Shown piece after piece: positions 46,099 through 55,920 of a stretch of 64,000 bases of DNA. Below the pieces are notes generated by a model. It did no database searches. It had not been told where the DNA came from and saw only the letters and a program-made list of their open reading frames with translations. Made by a program: the position numbers and the translations under genes. Within the stretch, counting starts at the first letter, position 1. Each line of letters opens with the position of its first letter. This DNA comes from Photobacterium profundum. GTDB taxonomy: Bacteria; Pseudomonadota; Gammaproteobacteria; Enterobacterales; Vibrionaceae. The DNA lies in NCBI RefSeq assembly GCF_003026285.1, contig NZ_PYOD01000001.1, positions 620,001 to 684,000 of the forward strand, read 5' to 3'.

Positions 46099-48804
46099 TT
46101 AAGCTTTAGCTGCTTCTTTCTTTGCTTTCACTTTTTCTACTTTTTCAGCAACGACTACTGGCTCAGACTTCTTAATGACAGTCGTACCTTCGAAAGTTTC
46201 ACCTTCAATATACGGAGTACCGTAGTAAGCAGACGTTAGTACTTCTTTCAGCTCGCAGATAAGAGGGTAACGTGGGTTAGCACCAGTACATTGGTCATCG
46301 AACGCTTCAACTGATAGTTGGTCTAGTTTCGCTAGGAAGTCAGCTTCTGGAACACCAGCAGCTTGGATTGATAGCGGGATATCTAGTGCAATTTTCAGTT
46401 CTTCTAACCATGTTAGTAGACGTTCAATCTTCTGAGCAGTACGGTCACCAGCTTGTGATAGACCTAAGTGGTCAGCAACTTCAGCATAACGGCGACGAGC
46501 TTGTGGGCTTGCGTACTGAGAGAATGCAGTTTGCTTCGTTGGGTTATCGTTCGCGTTGTAACGTACAGTATTCGAAATCAACAATGCGTTAGCTAAGCCA
46601 TGTGGTACGTGGAATTCTGCACCCACTTTGTGAGCCATTGAGTGACACACACCTAGGAATGCATTTGCAAACGCAATACCAGCGATAGTTGCAGCATTGT
46701 GCACTTTCTCACGAGCGATTGGGTCAGCTGCACCATTTGCGTAGCTTGATGGTAAGTATTCTTTAAGCATTTTAAGCGCTTGTAGAGCTTGACCATCTGA
46801 GTATTCGTTCGCAAGAACAGAAACGTAAGCTTCTAGTGCGTGAGTTACTGCATCGTAACCACCAAATGCTGTTAGCGACTTAGGCATGTTCATTACTAAG
46901 TTCGCGTCAACGATAGCCATTTGAGGTGTTAATTCGTAATCAGCTAGTGGGTACTTAGCACCTGTCTTATCGTCTGTAACAACAGCGAAAGGTGTAACTT
47001 CAGAACCCGTACCAGATGTAGTAGTGATACATACTAGTTCAGCTTTTTTACCCATTTTAGGGAACTTGTAAATACGCTTACGGATATCCATAAAGCGCAT
47101 TGCTAGTTCTTCAAAGTGAGTTTCTGGGTGCTCGTACATAACCCACATGATCTTCGCAGCATCCATCGGAGAACCACCACCAAGCGCAATGATTACGTCA
47201 GGCTGGAAGCTCTTCATTGCTTCAGCGCCTTTCTCAACGATAGACAGCGTTGGATCCGCTTCAACATCGAAGAAAGTGTGAACTTCAATGCCTTGTGCTT
47301 TAAGCAGTGATACTACTTCGTCAGCGTAGCCATTGTTGAATAGGAAACGGTCTGTTACTAGGAATGCACGTTTCTTGTCTTCTAGATCGCTCAATGCGAT
47401 TGGAAGGCTACCACGACGGAAATAAATTGACTTAGGTAGTTTATGCCACAACATGTTCTCAGCTCGCTTCGCTACAGTTTTCTTGTTGATAAGGTGCTTA
47501 GGACCTACGTTCTCAGAGATAGAGTTACCACCCCATGAACCACAACCAAGAGTTAGAGAAGGTGCTACGTTAAAGTTGTAAAGGTCACCGATACCACCGT
47601 GAGTCGTCGGGATATTTACAAGAATACGAGCAGTCTTCATCTTGTCGCCGAAGTACTTGATACGCTCTTTGTTTACATCTTGGTTAGTATATAGACCAGA
47701 TGTGTGACCGATACCGCCGATATCAACCATAGTACAAGCTTGCTCTACCGCATTTTCAAAAGAAGTTGCGCGGAACATACCTAACGTTGGAGATAGTTTT
47801 TCGTGTGCGAATTCGTCTTCGTGCTTAACTTCAACGCCTTCACCGATAAGGATTTTTGTATCAGCAGGAACGGTAACACCCGCCATTTCAGCAATTTTAG
47901 TTGCTGGCTGACCAACGATATCTGCGTTTAGGTTGCCGTTGATAAGCAAGATTTTACGAACTTTATCAGCTTCAGCTTTAGACAATACATAACCGTTGTG
48001 AGAAGCAAAACGTGCTTTCACTTCGTCGTATACTTCGTCCATAACGATAACTGCTTGCTCAGAAGCACATACAACACCGTTATCGAATGTCTTAGACATA
48101 AGTACTGATGCAACAGCACGCTTAATATCAGCAGTTTCATCAATAACTACAGGTACGTTACCCGCACCAACACCAATAGCTGGTTTACCTGAAGAGTAAG
48201 CCGCTTTAACCATACCAGGACCGCCAGTCGCAAGAATAAGGTTAATGTCGTCATGCTTCATCAATGCATTTGAAAGTTCAACTGAAGGTTGGTCAATCCA
48301 ACCAATGATGTTTTTTGGTGCACCAGCAGCAACAGCAGCATCAAGCACTAATTTAGCTGCATCGTTCGTTGAGTTTTTAGCACGCGGGTGTGGCGAGAAA
48401 ATGATCGCGTTACGTGTTTTAAGAGAGATAAGAGATTTGAAGATTGCAGTAGATGTTGGGTTCGTTGTCGGTACGATACCGCAAATTATACCTACTGGTT
48501 CTGCGATAGTCATGGTACCGAACTCTTCGTTCTCTTCCAAAATACCGCAAGTTGGTTCGTCTTTGTATTTGTTGTAGATAAATTCTGAAGCGAAGTGGTT
48601 TTTGATAACCTTATCTTCAACAATACCCATACCAGACTCAGCTACAGCTTGTTGAGCTAGAGGAATACGTGCGTTGTTCGCAGCTAGAGAAGCAGCACGA
48701 AAGATTTTATCAACTTGCTCTTGAGAGAAAGTTGCAAACTCTTGTTGAGCAGCTTTTACGCGGGCAACCATTGCATCTAGTTCAGCCATATTTGTAACAG
48801 GCAT
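46099..48804 (-). CDS. adhE: Bifunctional acetaldehyde-CoA/alcohol dehydrogenase
   Basis: 901 aa. The N-terminal aldehyde dehydrogenase domain (about 1-440) has the catalytic cysteine in NGVVCASEQ. The C-terminal iron-dependent alcohol dehydrogenase domain (about 450-870) has GGGSPMDAAK, SGTGSEVTPFAVV and iron ligands in the HALEAY, HSMAHKVGAEFHVPHG region. It turns acetyl-CoA to ethanol, recycling NADH in fermentation, and assembles into spirosomes. The last about 20 residues are a Lys/Ala/Val-rich tail (EKVEKVKAKKEAAKA). Likely induced without oxygen: an FNR-like box lies about 160 bp upstream. Confidence 0.97.
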   Translation of the reverse strand: MPVTNMAELDAMVARVKAAQQEFATFSQEQVDKIFRAASLAANNARIPLAQQAVAESGMGIVEDKVIKNHFASEFIYNKYKDEPTCGILEENEEFGTMTIAEPVGIICGIVPTTNPTSTAIFKSLISLKTRNAIIFSPHPRAKNSTNDAAKLVLDAAVAAGAPKNIIGWIDQPSVELSNALMKHDDINLILATGGPGMVKAAYSSGKPAIGVGAGNVPVVIDETADIKRAVASVLMSKTFDNGVVCASEQAVIVMDEVYDEVKARFASHNGYVLSKAEADKVRKILLINGNLNADIVGQPATKIAEMAGVTVPADTKILIGEGVEVKHEDEFAHEKLSPTLGMFRATSFENAVEQACTMVDIGGIGHTSGLYTNQDVNKERIKYFGDKMKTARILVNIPTTHGGIGDLYNFNVAPSLTLGCGSWGGNSISENVGPKHLINKKTVAKRAENMLWHKLPKSIYFRRGSLPIALSDLEDKKRAFLVTDRFLFNNGYADEVVSLLKAQGIEVHTFFDVEADPTLSIVEKGAEAMKSFQPDVIIALGGGSPMDAAKIMWVMYEHPETHFEELAMRFMDIRKRIYKFPKMGKKAELVCITTTSGTGSEVTPFAVVTDDKTGAKYPLADYELTPQMAIVDANLVMNMPKSLTAFGGYDAVTHALEAYVSVLANEYSDGQALQALKMLKEYLPSSYANGAADPIAREKVHNAATIAGIAFANAFLGVCHSMAHKVGAEFHVPHGLANALLISNTVRYNANDNPTKQTAFSQYASPQARRRYAEVADHLGLSQAGDRTAQKIERLLTWLEELKIALDIPLSIQAAGVPEADFLAKLDQLSVEAFDDQCTGANPRYPLICELKEVLTSAYYGTPYIEGETFEGTTVIKKSEPVVVAEKVEKVKAKKEAAKA

Positions 48805-48965
48805 AGTTAACTCCTAACTTAATATTGAAAATTCTTTAGTAAGGATACGTCTTAAATCCTTTAAGGCGGCTGGATGGAAACTTAATTGTTTCAACAATCC
48901 CGCAACACACATACTTAGTAAATTGCTTTCAAAACTGATTATAAAATTTCACACCCCGAATTAAT

Positions 48966-48979
48966 TTGATTTAGATCAC
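48966..48979 (-). promoter_or_regulatory. FNR-like binding site upstream of adhE
   Basis: TTGATttagATCAC matches the FNR consensus TTGAT-N4-ATCAA at nine of ten positions, about 160 bp before the adhE start. It fits anaerobic control of a fermentation gene. Confidence 0.6.
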
Positions 48980-49158
48980 TTGTAATCCAAAAGGAGTAAA
49001 TTTTGTCAACTTTTGATCTCAAAGAGACTTAATCAACAACTTACAGCCAAATATACGACCTATAACCACGTTTAAAGTAAGTGAAATAAAATAAACCATT
49101 AAAAGATGCGGAAATATTACGTAATTTTTTTACATAAGATGTAAAAAACGTTATCAGT

Positions 49159-49174
49159 TGTGACAATAATCACA
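49159..49174. promoter_or_regulatory. CRP-like binding site
   Basis: TGTGAcaataaTCACA matches both CRP half-sites (TGTGA-N6-TCACA) exactly. It lies about 355 bp from adhE and 380 bp from ychE, so the controlled gene is unclear. Confidence 0.55.
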
Positions 49175-49554
49175 TTTTTAGTCGCTAATCGATTAAACTT
49201 TGTTTCATACTTACTAGCACATGTATTACCCACTTAGAGTAATACACCACTCTATACATTTACAGGTTATTAACAACAGAAAAATCATTAGAATGTTTAT
49301 TGCTAGATATAACAATTTTTAATTGGTGGATTCATCTTCTTTCGCTTAGAGTATCGCTGATTAGCAGGGACTCGGATAAGTCATCATTAGACAATAATGA
49401 TTCATTTCTCATTCTCCCTTTATGTTCTTGTATTTTGTGCCTTCAATTAACTGTTATTAAATTAGAATTAATGAATACGAATCGGGAATGTAAATGCAAA
49501 TCGTGAGCAAGAAGTACGCTTCTTTTTTATTAACGTTTGTCTGATGGTCAAACA

Positions 49555-50193
49555 ATGCAGTCACTAGAATTCGCCATTTTTTTACAATTTTTCGTCGGTT
49601 TAATTGCGGCGGTAAACCCTATAGGCATCATGCCGATTTTCGTTACTTTAACGGCTCATATGGGCCCTGAAGAAAGAAATAAAACCGCGTTTACAGCCAA
49701 TATTGCTGTTGCAATTATTCTGACTGTATCTCTACTTGCAGGTCAATTCCTACTTGATATGTTTAGCATTTCGCTCGATTCTTTTCGGGTAGCTGGCGGC
49801 TTATTATTGCTCACAATTGCCTTCTCAATGATGAGTGGTAAGCTCGGTGAAGATAAACAGAACAAGCAAGAGAAATCAGAATCTGCTAGCAGAGAACAGA
49901 TTGGTGTCGTCCCCCTTGCCATGCCTTTAATGGCTGGTCCCGGTGCGATTAGTTCAACGATCGTATATGGTTCTCGCTTCCCAGGTATCCCTAATACACT
50001 TGGTATTGCCGCTACAATTATCGCGTTTGCGTTCTGTTGTTGGCTATTATTTAGAGCGGCACCTATTATTGTTCGATTCTTAGGTCAAACAGGCATCAAC
50101 GTTATTACCCGTATTATGGGTTTAATATTAGCGGCCTTAGGCATTGAATTTATAGCAACAGGCTTAAGAGCACTGTTTCCAGGCTTAAGTTAA
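49555..50193 (+). CDS. ychE: MarC-family membrane protein YchE
   Basis: 212 aa with about six TMs. Strong match to E. coli YchE, including SGKLGEDKQNKQEKSE, IGVVPLA and GPGAISSTIVYG, LGQTGINVITRIMGL. MarC-family proteins are inner-membrane proteins of unresolved transport function, despite the historical link to antibiotic resistance. The start at the ATG at 49555 aligns with YchE; a TTG six codons upstream is in frame. E. coli ychE is also the divergent neighbour of adhE. Confidence 0.9.
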   Translation: MQSLEFAIFLQFFVGLIAAVNPIGIMPIFVTLTAHMGPEERNKTAFTANIAVAIILTVSLLAGQFLLDMFSISLDSFRVAGGLLLLTIAFSMMSGKLGEDKQNKQEKSESASREQIGVVPLAMPLMAGPGAISSTIVYGSRFPGIPNTLGIAATIIAFAFCCWLLFRAAPIIVRFLGQTGINVITRIMGLILAALGIEFIATGLRALFPGLS

Positions 50194-50236
50194 TAGTTAG
50201 TGCAATACAGGCGCTGAATAGTCTGAAATTAATTCA

Positions 50237-50268
50237 AAAAAGGGCTGCGATTAGCGTAGCCCTTTTTG
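50237..50268 (+). terminator. Terminator of ychE
   Basis: Stem aaaaagggct (50237-50246) / agcccttttt (50258-50267) with an inner GC pair. Confidence 0.85.
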
Positions 50269-50294
50269 TATGGTGAATTCTAACTTATTCATTT

Positions 50295-50342
50295 TATACT
50301 CAAGTTACTCTGAATCCAGCACTTTGAGGTGACTTAGGTATA
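50295..50342. repeat. 48-bp palindromic dispersed repeat
   Basis: Outer arms tatactcaagt... and ...acttaggtata form an imperfect inverted repeat around a TGAATCCAGCACTTTGAGG core. On the minus strand it reads TATACCTAAGTCACCTC..., a palindromic unit I recall as common in Vibrio and Photobacterium. One arm-like copy occurs at 29982-30000. Confidence 0.6.
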
Positions 50343-50443
50343 CTATAATAAACCTCACCTTTTACTGATGCCTAACCATTAATGCTCAATAGCATTTCGT
50401 CATAAAGCATCATTTTTTGTTTAACGCTTAGTGAAGAACGAAC

Positions 50444-51262
50444 ATGGCAGCATTTACTCAACGGCAAAAAATTTATCAAGTCATTTTTGGCACTAGTACA
50501 CGAGCTGGTCAAATCTTCGATATAGTCTTAATCATTGCGATATTAAGCTCTGAAGCCATACTTATTTTATCGTCAGTCACCGTAGTAGAAACACGCTTTC
50601 CTGAAACGTTATTTTATGCAGAATGGCTGTTCACTCTATTATTTACAATTGAATATATTACTCGATTGTATTGCTCCCCTAAACCGATTGCTTATGCTCG
50701 TAGTTTTTACGGCATCATCGATTTACTAGCTATTATTCCGGCCTATGTTGCCTTTTTCATACCCGGTTCTAATTACCTACTGATTATTCGCCTTATAAGA
50801 GTATTGCGAATATTCCGAATACTTAAATTGGCGCGTTATCTAAGAGATTCCAACATCTTGCTGCGTTCTTTAAGACAAGCACAACGTAAGATATTCGTCT
50901 TTTTTAGTTCAGTACTCATTCTAGTGACAGTATTTGGTTCGTTAATGTTTGTTATCGAAGGTCCCGACAACGGCTTCACCAGCATTCCACAGAGTATCTA
51001 CTGGGCAATAGTAACCATAACCACCGTAGGATATGGCGATATGATTCCCCACACCGTTATGGGGAAAGCGTTGGCTTCTCTTACCATGCTATTAGGTTAT
51101 TCAATCCTTGCGGTACCTACAGGCATCATAACAGCTGAACTCAGCCAAGAAATGAAAACGCATCGCGAGTTTATTCGCTGTCCAAACTGTGCCACCAGCG
51201 GTCATGAAACAGATGCGGAATACTGTAAAAAGTGCGGGACGAAACTGCCGGAACATTTATAA
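50444..51262 (+). CDS. Voltage-gated-type potassium channel with C-terminal zinc ribbon
   Basis: 272 aa. Six TMs: S1 about 22-45, S2 about 58-78, S3 about 90-108, an S4 with regularly spaced arginines (RLIRVLRIFRILKLARYLR, about 115-135), S5 about 147-172, a pore helix with selectivity filter TVGYGD (about 199-204), and S6. After S6 a short linker leads to a treble cysteine pattern CPNC...YCKKCG (about 246-265), a zinc-ribbon-like end rare in Kv channels. It sits alone in the inner membrane and likely conducts K+. It starts at ATG 50444 after a GAAC-rich leader without a strong ribosome site. Confidence 0.88.
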   Translation: MAAFTQRQKIYQVIFGTSTRAGQIFDIVLIIAILSSEAILILSSVTVVETRFPETLFYAEWLFTLLFTIEYITRLYCSPKPIAYARSFYGIIDLLAIIPAYVAFFIPGSNYLLIIRLIRVLRIFRILKLARYLRDSNILLRSLRQAQRKIFVFFSSVLILVTVFGSLMFVIEGPDNGFTSIPQSIYWAIVTITTVGYGDMIPHTVMGKALASLTMLLGYSILAVPTGIITAELSQEMKTHREFIRCPNCATSGHETDAEYCKKCGTKLPEHL

Positions 51263-51343
51263 GATGAATGTTACATGCTTGTGTGAATCTAGTTTATTTC
51301 GCAGCTAAAATTAAATAGAGGACAGCCAACAAAGCCGTAACAT

Positions 51344-51401
51344 AAAAAAAGACAATACGCTTACTGTTTACTAAAACACAGCTGCGATATTGTCTTTTTT
51401 G
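51344..51401. terminator. Long bidirectional terminator between the channel gene and glpQ
   Basis: aaaaaaagacaata (51344-51357) pairs with tattgtctttttt (51388-51400) across about 30 nt, with A- and T-runs for both convergent genes. Confidence 0.65.
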
Positions 51402-51472
51402 TTTTTATATTCAGCTTGATGCGTTAAATGCTACCTAGGTCGAACGCCCACTGGTTATCAAAACCAATTTAT

Positions 51473-52558
51473 TTACTGCTTTTCAGTAGCTAGATAATTT
51501 ACCGCTTTATCAGGAAAATCAGTAAATACACCATCAACATTGGCAGTGTTGTAGAAAATATCTAACATGTCGTCAAAGTTATTGGCATACGTTGGAATTC
51601 TACCTTGGTCTGCGCGGAATGTGTACGGATGTACTTTCATCCCTTCAGCATGGGCAGCTTTAACCAACCCTGTTAATTGAATATTATCTTTAGAGGATTT
51701 ATCTGATACAACCATTGGTTTCCATGGTCCGATACCATCAGCATACTTAGCAACTTGCTTCATCCCTTCTTTTTTGAACATCCAATCATAGCTGTAAGGC
51801 TGTGAATTGCCTTTGTTATCATACACCATGGTTTCATTCCAATCGGTATACGCCATTAATTGTATCAACTTCAGATCCATACCCATTGCAGGCATCAATT
51901 CTTCATGAATACGTTTTAATTCATTAAAATCGAAAGTTTGCAGGTACACATTGCTGTCTTTATCGGTATAGCCATACTCTTTCAGCACTTTTAATACCGC
52001 TTTACTGATATCTTTGCCCTCATGACGATGGAACCAAGGCGCTTTAATTTCAGGGTAAATACCAATGTCGTAACCCAAAGATTTGTTCAAACCTTGGATC
52101 ATTTCAATTTCTTCTTCAAACGTAGGAACTTTAAAGTCTGACTTCCACATTGGGTAGCGTTCAGGGAAACCTTGAACCTGCTTGCCCTCTTTGTCGACAT
52201 TGAACCCTTCAGTTACGCTCAGCTGCTTAATCTCAGCAAGGGTAAAGTCTATCGCGTAATATCTTCCATCGTTACGTGCTCGATCTGGAAACTTTTGCGC
52301 GACATTAGTGACACGGTCAAGATAATGATCATGAAGCACAACAAGTTTATCGTCCTTTGTCATAACAACATCTTGTTCAATGTAGTCAGGCTTCATAGCA
52401 TACGCCATCGCCTTTGCAGCCAAGGTGTGTTCTGGTAGGTATCCTGATGCACCGCGGTGGGCAACAACAACTTTATCTGTTTCAGAAGCTGATTGAGCAA
52501 AAAATGGAGACATAAGTAAGGTGCTACCAATCGCAGCGGTAAGCCATAGCTTTTTCAT
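51473..52558 (-). CDS. glpQ: Periplasmic glycerophosphodiester phosphodiesterase
   Basis: 361 aa with a signal peptide (about 1-24, ending FFAQSA). GDPD-family TIM barrel: VVAHRGASGYLPEHT (catalytic H34), DYIEQDVVMTKDDKLVVLHDHYLDR (metal ligands and second catalytic His), IYPEIKAP and the C-terminal VDGVFTDFPD. It hydrolyses deacylated phospholipids to glycerol-3-phosphate and an alcohol in the periplasm. No glpT neighbour is in the window. Confidence 0.95.
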   Translation of the reverse strand: MKKLWLTAAIGSTLLMSPFFAQSASETDKVVVAHRGASGYLPEHTLAAKAMAYAMKPDYIEQDVVMTKDDKLVVLHDHYLDRVTNVAQKFPDRARNDGRYYAIDFTLAEIKQLSVTEGFNVDKEGKQVQGFPERYPMWKSDFKVPTFEEEIEMIQGLNKSLGYDIGIYPEIKAPWFHRHEGKDISKAVLKVLKEYGYTDKDSNVYLQTFDFNELKRIHEELMPAMGMDLKLIQLMAYTDWNETMVYDNKGNSQPYSYDWMFKKEGMKQVAKYADGIGPWKPMVVSDKSSKDNIQLTGLVKAAHAEGMKVHPYTFRADQGRIPTYANNFDDMLDIFYNTANVDGVFTDFPDKAVNYLATEKQ

Positions 52559-52946
52559 TATTATTTTCCTTAATAATCAATACTTACCCTTCATAATATG
52601 AAAAGGGGGGAACAAGTATGAGTAAGATAAACCACGGAAAGAATAATAAAGATTTCCCTCTATTTAGCTTCGACTTATTATACTAATTGTGATCAGATTC
52701 GCTCGAATTCGAACATTACTTCTTCGAATGGTGATACCGGATCAATAATCAAAATATGAATTAAAGCAAATTAGTGCTTCTATACTTTTCTACTCTGTTT
52801 TATTTGTGCTCGCTTTTATCTTCTGTTTATCAAAAACAACAATAAAAACAAAAAAATGACATAAAAAAACCGAAGCCAATGCTTCGGTTTTCAATTTCTT
52901 TGCTTACACAGCGATTACCCAATATGTAATCGCTGACGTACTGTAA
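52559..52946. other. Intergenic region between cysS and glpQ
   Basis: 388 bp without a gene; holds the glpQ promoter region and the cysS terminator. No clear Pho or CRP box was recognised. Confidence 0.4.
52863..52893 (-). terminator. Terminator of cysS
   Basis: Perfect stem aaaaccgaagc (52866-52876) / gcttcggtttt (52881-52891) with a 4-nt loop and T-runs on both strands. Confidence 0.9.
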
Positions 52947-54341
52947 TTACTTACGGCGCCAAGTTGTTCCTTGCGGACCATCTTCTAGAATAATCTTCAT
53001 AGCAAGTAGCTTATCACGAGCAGCATCGGCGGCAGCCCAATCTTTTGCTGCGCGAGCATCAAGACGTTGTTGAATTAAACTTTCAATTTCTGCCACATCA
53101 TCTTGGCCAGCGCCACCTTGAAGGAAAGCTTCTGGGTCTTGCGATAATAAACCTAGAATATCAGCTAGCTCACGTAAACGTGCACCTAATGCTGATGCTT
53201 GTGCAATGTTGTCAGCGATTGTTTCATCAGCCTTTAGACGGTTGATTTCACGAACCATATCAAATAATACGGAGTACGCTTCAGGAGTATTAAAGTCATC
53301 ATTCATTGATGCAGTAAAGCGCGTAACAAACTCTTCGCCGCCTTCTGCTTGCGCAGTCAAATCCAAACCACGTAATGATGTGTATAAACGCTCTAGTGCC
53401 GAGCGTGCTTGTTTCAGGTTCTCTTCACTGTAGTTCAATTGGCTACGGTAATGACCCGACATCAAGAAGTAACGTACACTTTCTGCGTCATAATGACCGA
53501 GTACATCGCGAATAGTGAAAAAGTTACCTAAAGATTTAGACATCTTTTCACGATCAACCATTACCATGCCACTGTGCATCCATGTATTCACATATTGCGA
53601 ACCCGTTGCACAGCATGATTGTGCAATTTCATTTTCATGGTGTGGAAATTGTAAATCTGAACCGCCACCATGAATATCGAAATGATCACCTAGAATTGCA
53701 GAGTTCATTGCTGAACATTCAATGTGCCAACCCGGGCGACCAGCCCCCCAAGGTGATTCCCAAGTAGGCTCACCAGGTTTAGACATTTTCCACAATACGA
53801 AATCAAGAGGGCTACGCTTAGCCATATCAATATCAACACGAGCACCCGCTTGAAGCTGGTCTAGGTCTTGCCTAGATAGGCGACCATATTCTTCAAACTT
53901 GCTTACTTCGAACATAACATCACCGTTACTCGCCACGTATGCAAAGCCACGTTCAATCAAACGCTCGCACATGGTAATAATTTCAGCGATGAATTCTGTT
54001 GCACGCGGTTCAATATCTGGACGTTTCATGCCTAAAGCATCAAAGTCTTTATGCATTTCACCAATTAAACGTTCGGTTAAAGAATCACAGCTTTCGCCAT
54101 TTTCAGCCGCACGCTTGATAATTTTGTCATCGATATCAGTAATATTTCGAACAAACGTTAAATCGTAACCAGAGTATCGCAGGTAACGAGAAACCACATC
54201 GAAAGACACAAATGTACGACCATGCCCAATGTGACATAAATCGTAAATGGTTACCCCACAGACATACATGCCTACTTTACCAGGCTGAATGGGTTTGAAT
54301 TCCTCTTTCTGTTTTGTCAGTGAGTTATAGATCTTCAACAT
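52947..54341 (-). CDS. cysS: Cysteinyl-tRNA synthetase
   Basis: 464-aa class Ia synthetase charging tRNA-Cys. The zinc-binding C28, HIGH signature at 37-40 (CHIGHGRTF), the zinc-ligand region [10 protein letters not shown], the HHENEIAQS block and the KMSKS loop ([12 protein letters not shown], about 267-271) are intact. Divergent from ppiB across 215 bp, as in many Vibrionaceae and enterics. Confidence 0.97.
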   Translation of the reverse strand: MLKIYNSLTKQKEEFKPIQPGKVGMYVCGVTIYDLCHIGHGRTFVSFDVVSRYLRYSGYDLTFVRNITDIDDKIIKRAAENGESCDSLTERLIGEMHKDFDALGMKRPDIEPRATEFIAEIITMCERLIERGFAYVASNGDVMFEVSKFEEYGRLSRQDLDQLQAGARVDIDMAKRSPLDFVLWKMSKPGEPTWESPWGAGRPGWHIECSAMNSAILGDHFDIHGGGSDLQFPHHENEIAQSCCATGSQYVNTWMHSGMVMVDREKMSKSLGNFFTIRDVLGHYDAESVRYFLMSGHYRSQLNYSEENLKQARSALERLYTSLRGLDLTAQAEGGEEFVTRFTASMNDDFNTPEAYSVLFDMVREINRLKADETIADNIAQASALGARLRELADILGLLSQDPEAFLQGGAGQDDVAEIESLIQQRLDARAAKDWAAADAARDKLLAMKIILEDGPQGTTWRRK

Positions 54342-54509
54342 GCTTCGTACGTACTCATTTAATGGGTGTCGATATAAGAGAAGTAATTATACCCAAACAT
54401 CGTCAAGATGCGAGTTTCAGTGTGAATTTATTGGCTTCTAGCACAATGACTCACTGTATTTTTATCACCATTTGAAACATCAAAATTTGTATGAATAGGT
54501 ACTAGTAAG

Positions 54510-54527
54510 TTAGACTTCAAAGTCTAA
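54510..54527. promoter_or_regulatory. 18-bp palindrome upstream of ppiB
   Basis: ttagactt-ca-aagtctaa: perfect 8-bp arms around two bases, ending 29 bp before the ppiB ATG and inside the divergent cysS/ppiB promoter region. It could be an operator or a 5' UTR hairpin. Confidence 0.4.
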
Positions 54528-54556
54528 GCATATACAATCCATTAAAGGACAATCTC

Positions 54557-55054
54557 ATGGTAACGCTTCACACTACTTTTGGTGACATCAAGATCCAACT
54601 TAACACAGAAAAAGCGCCTGAAACGTGTGCAAACTTCCTACAATATTGCCGTGACGGTTTCTACAACGGTACGCTTTTCCACCGTGTAATTGATGGTTTC
54701 ATGATCCAGGGCGGCGGTATGTCTGCTGGTATGGTTGAGAAAGAAACACGTGAAACAATCAAAAACGAAGCAAGCAATGGCCTAAGCAACAAAGTGGGTA
54801 CACTTGCTATGGCACGTACAATGGAACCGCATTCTGCAAGCTCTCAGTTTTTCATCAACGTTAACGACAACAAATTCCTAGACTTTAAATCAGCAACGCC
54901 TGATGGTTGGGGCTACTGTGTATTTGCTGAAGTTATTGAAGGTATGGACGTTGTAAACAAGATCAAAGCTGTTTCTACTGGTAACAGCGGCTACGTTCAC
55001 CAAGACGTGCCAGTTGAAGACGTTGTAATCAACGACGTAACAATCGAAGAATAA
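54557..55054 (+). CDS. ppiB: Peptidyl-prolyl cis-trans isomerase B (cyclophilin)
   Basis: 165-aa cytoplasmic cyclophilin: [14 protein letters not shown] with the catalytic arginine, [17 protein letters not shown] and [22 protein letters not shown] precedes the ATG. Followed after 40 bp by lpxH, as in E. coli (ppiB-lpxH). Confidence 0.96.
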   Translation: MVTLHTTFGDIKIQLNTEKAPETCANFLQYCRDGFYNGTLFHRVIDGFMIQGGGMSAGMVEKETRETIKNEASNGLSNKVGTLAMARTMEPHSASSQFFINVNDNKFLDFKSATPDGWGYCVFAEVIEGMDVVNKIKAVSTGNSGYVHQDVPVEDVVINDVTIEE

Positions 55055-55094
55055 TCTTTGATTAGGGTGAGCGTTTGCTCACCCTCTTTCTATT

Positions 55095-55832
55095 ATGACG
55101 ACTCTCTTTATTGCAGATTTGCACCTCAGTGCTGAACGTACAGATATCACCGATTGTTTTCTTCACTTCATGCAACAAGAAGCAAGAAACATCGATGCGC
55201 TCTATGTACTCGGCGATTTATTTGAAATGTGGATTGGAGATGACGATGACTCCCCTTTCCTGCAACAGATAAAGCACGCATTCAAACAGCTCACAGATTC
55301 AGGCGTACCTTGCTACTTCATTTATGGTAACCGTGATTTTTTAATTGGATCGCGTTTTTGCCAAGAAACCGGCATGACATTATTACCTGAACACACCGTT
55401 ATCGACCTTTACGGTACACCCACGTTAATCCTTCATGGCGATACACTTTGCATTGAAGATGAAGATTATCTACGTTATCGAAAAAGAGTACATAACCGTT
55501 TCATTCAGTGGTTATTCTTCTGTTTACCTTTAACGTATCGCCAAAAGGTTGGTGATAAAATTCGTAGTGGTAGCAGCAAGAATAATAAAGAAAAAACGAC
55601 CAGTATTATGGATGTGACGCCAAATGAAGTCGTACGGCTGATGGCTGAACAAAATGTCGTTGACATGATCCATGGCCATACTCATCGTCCTGATGTACAC
55701 CATGTTGACGTTAATGGAAAAGCCGCAACCCGTACGGTTTTAGGTGATTGGTATCATCATGGTTCCGTTTTAGTGTGTACTCCTGATGGCTGTAAACTTG
55801 AAACCCGTGATTTCAGCAAGAAAAACCAATAG
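55095..55832 (+). CDS. lpxH: UDP-2,3-diacylglucosamine diphosphatase LpxH
   Basis: 245-aa metallophosphoesterase. Metal-binding motifs in order: FIADLHL, LGDLFEMWIGDDD, YGNRDFLIG, LHGDTLC and MIHGHTHRP. LpxH cleaves UDP-2,3-diacylglucosamine to lipid X, the fourth step of lipid A synthesis, at the inner face of the cytoplasmic membrane. The run ends at a strong terminator. Confidence 0.96.
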   Translation: MTTLFIADLHLSAERTDITDCFLHFMQQEARNIDALYVLGDLFEMWIGDDDDSPFLQQIKHAFKQLTDSGVPCYFIYGNRDFLIGSRFCQETGMTLLPEHTVIDLYGTPTLILHGDTLCIEDEDYLRYRKRVHNRFIQWLFFCLPLTYRQKVGDKIRSGSSKNNKEKTTSIMDVTPNEVVRLMAEQNVVDMIHGHTHRPDVHHVDVNGKAATRTVLGDWYHHGSVLVCTPDGCKLETRDFSKKNQ

Positions 55833-55864
55833 TGTGGCTACATCTGGTATTCAACGATAAACCA

Positions 55865-55896
55865 ATAAAAAAGGTACGCCAAAACGTACCTTTTTC
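55865..55896. terminator. Bidirectional terminator between lpxH and the TauE/SafE gene
   Basis: Perfect stem aaaaaggtacg (55868-55878) / cgtaccttttt (55885-55895) with a 6-nt loop. Confidence 0.9.
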
Positions 55897-55920
55897 ATTT
55901 TATATTAGAATCAGTTAACG

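Larger units (their letters stand above)
48805..49554. other. Regulatory region between divergent adhE and ychE
   Basis: About 750 bp without a convincing gene; a 68-codon frame at 49300-49506 lacks a ribosome site and coding character. It contains the FNR-like and CRP-like sites listed separately. Confidence 0.5.

Noticed and set aside
48842..48880. Rex or other redox-sensor operator near adhE (cttaaatcctttaagg)
   Set aside because: Partial symmetry only; does not fit a Rex palindrome as I know it.
49300..49506. 68-codon plus-strand ORF between adhE and ychE
   Set aside because: No ribosome site, low-complexity hydrophobic composition, and located in a regulatory spacer.
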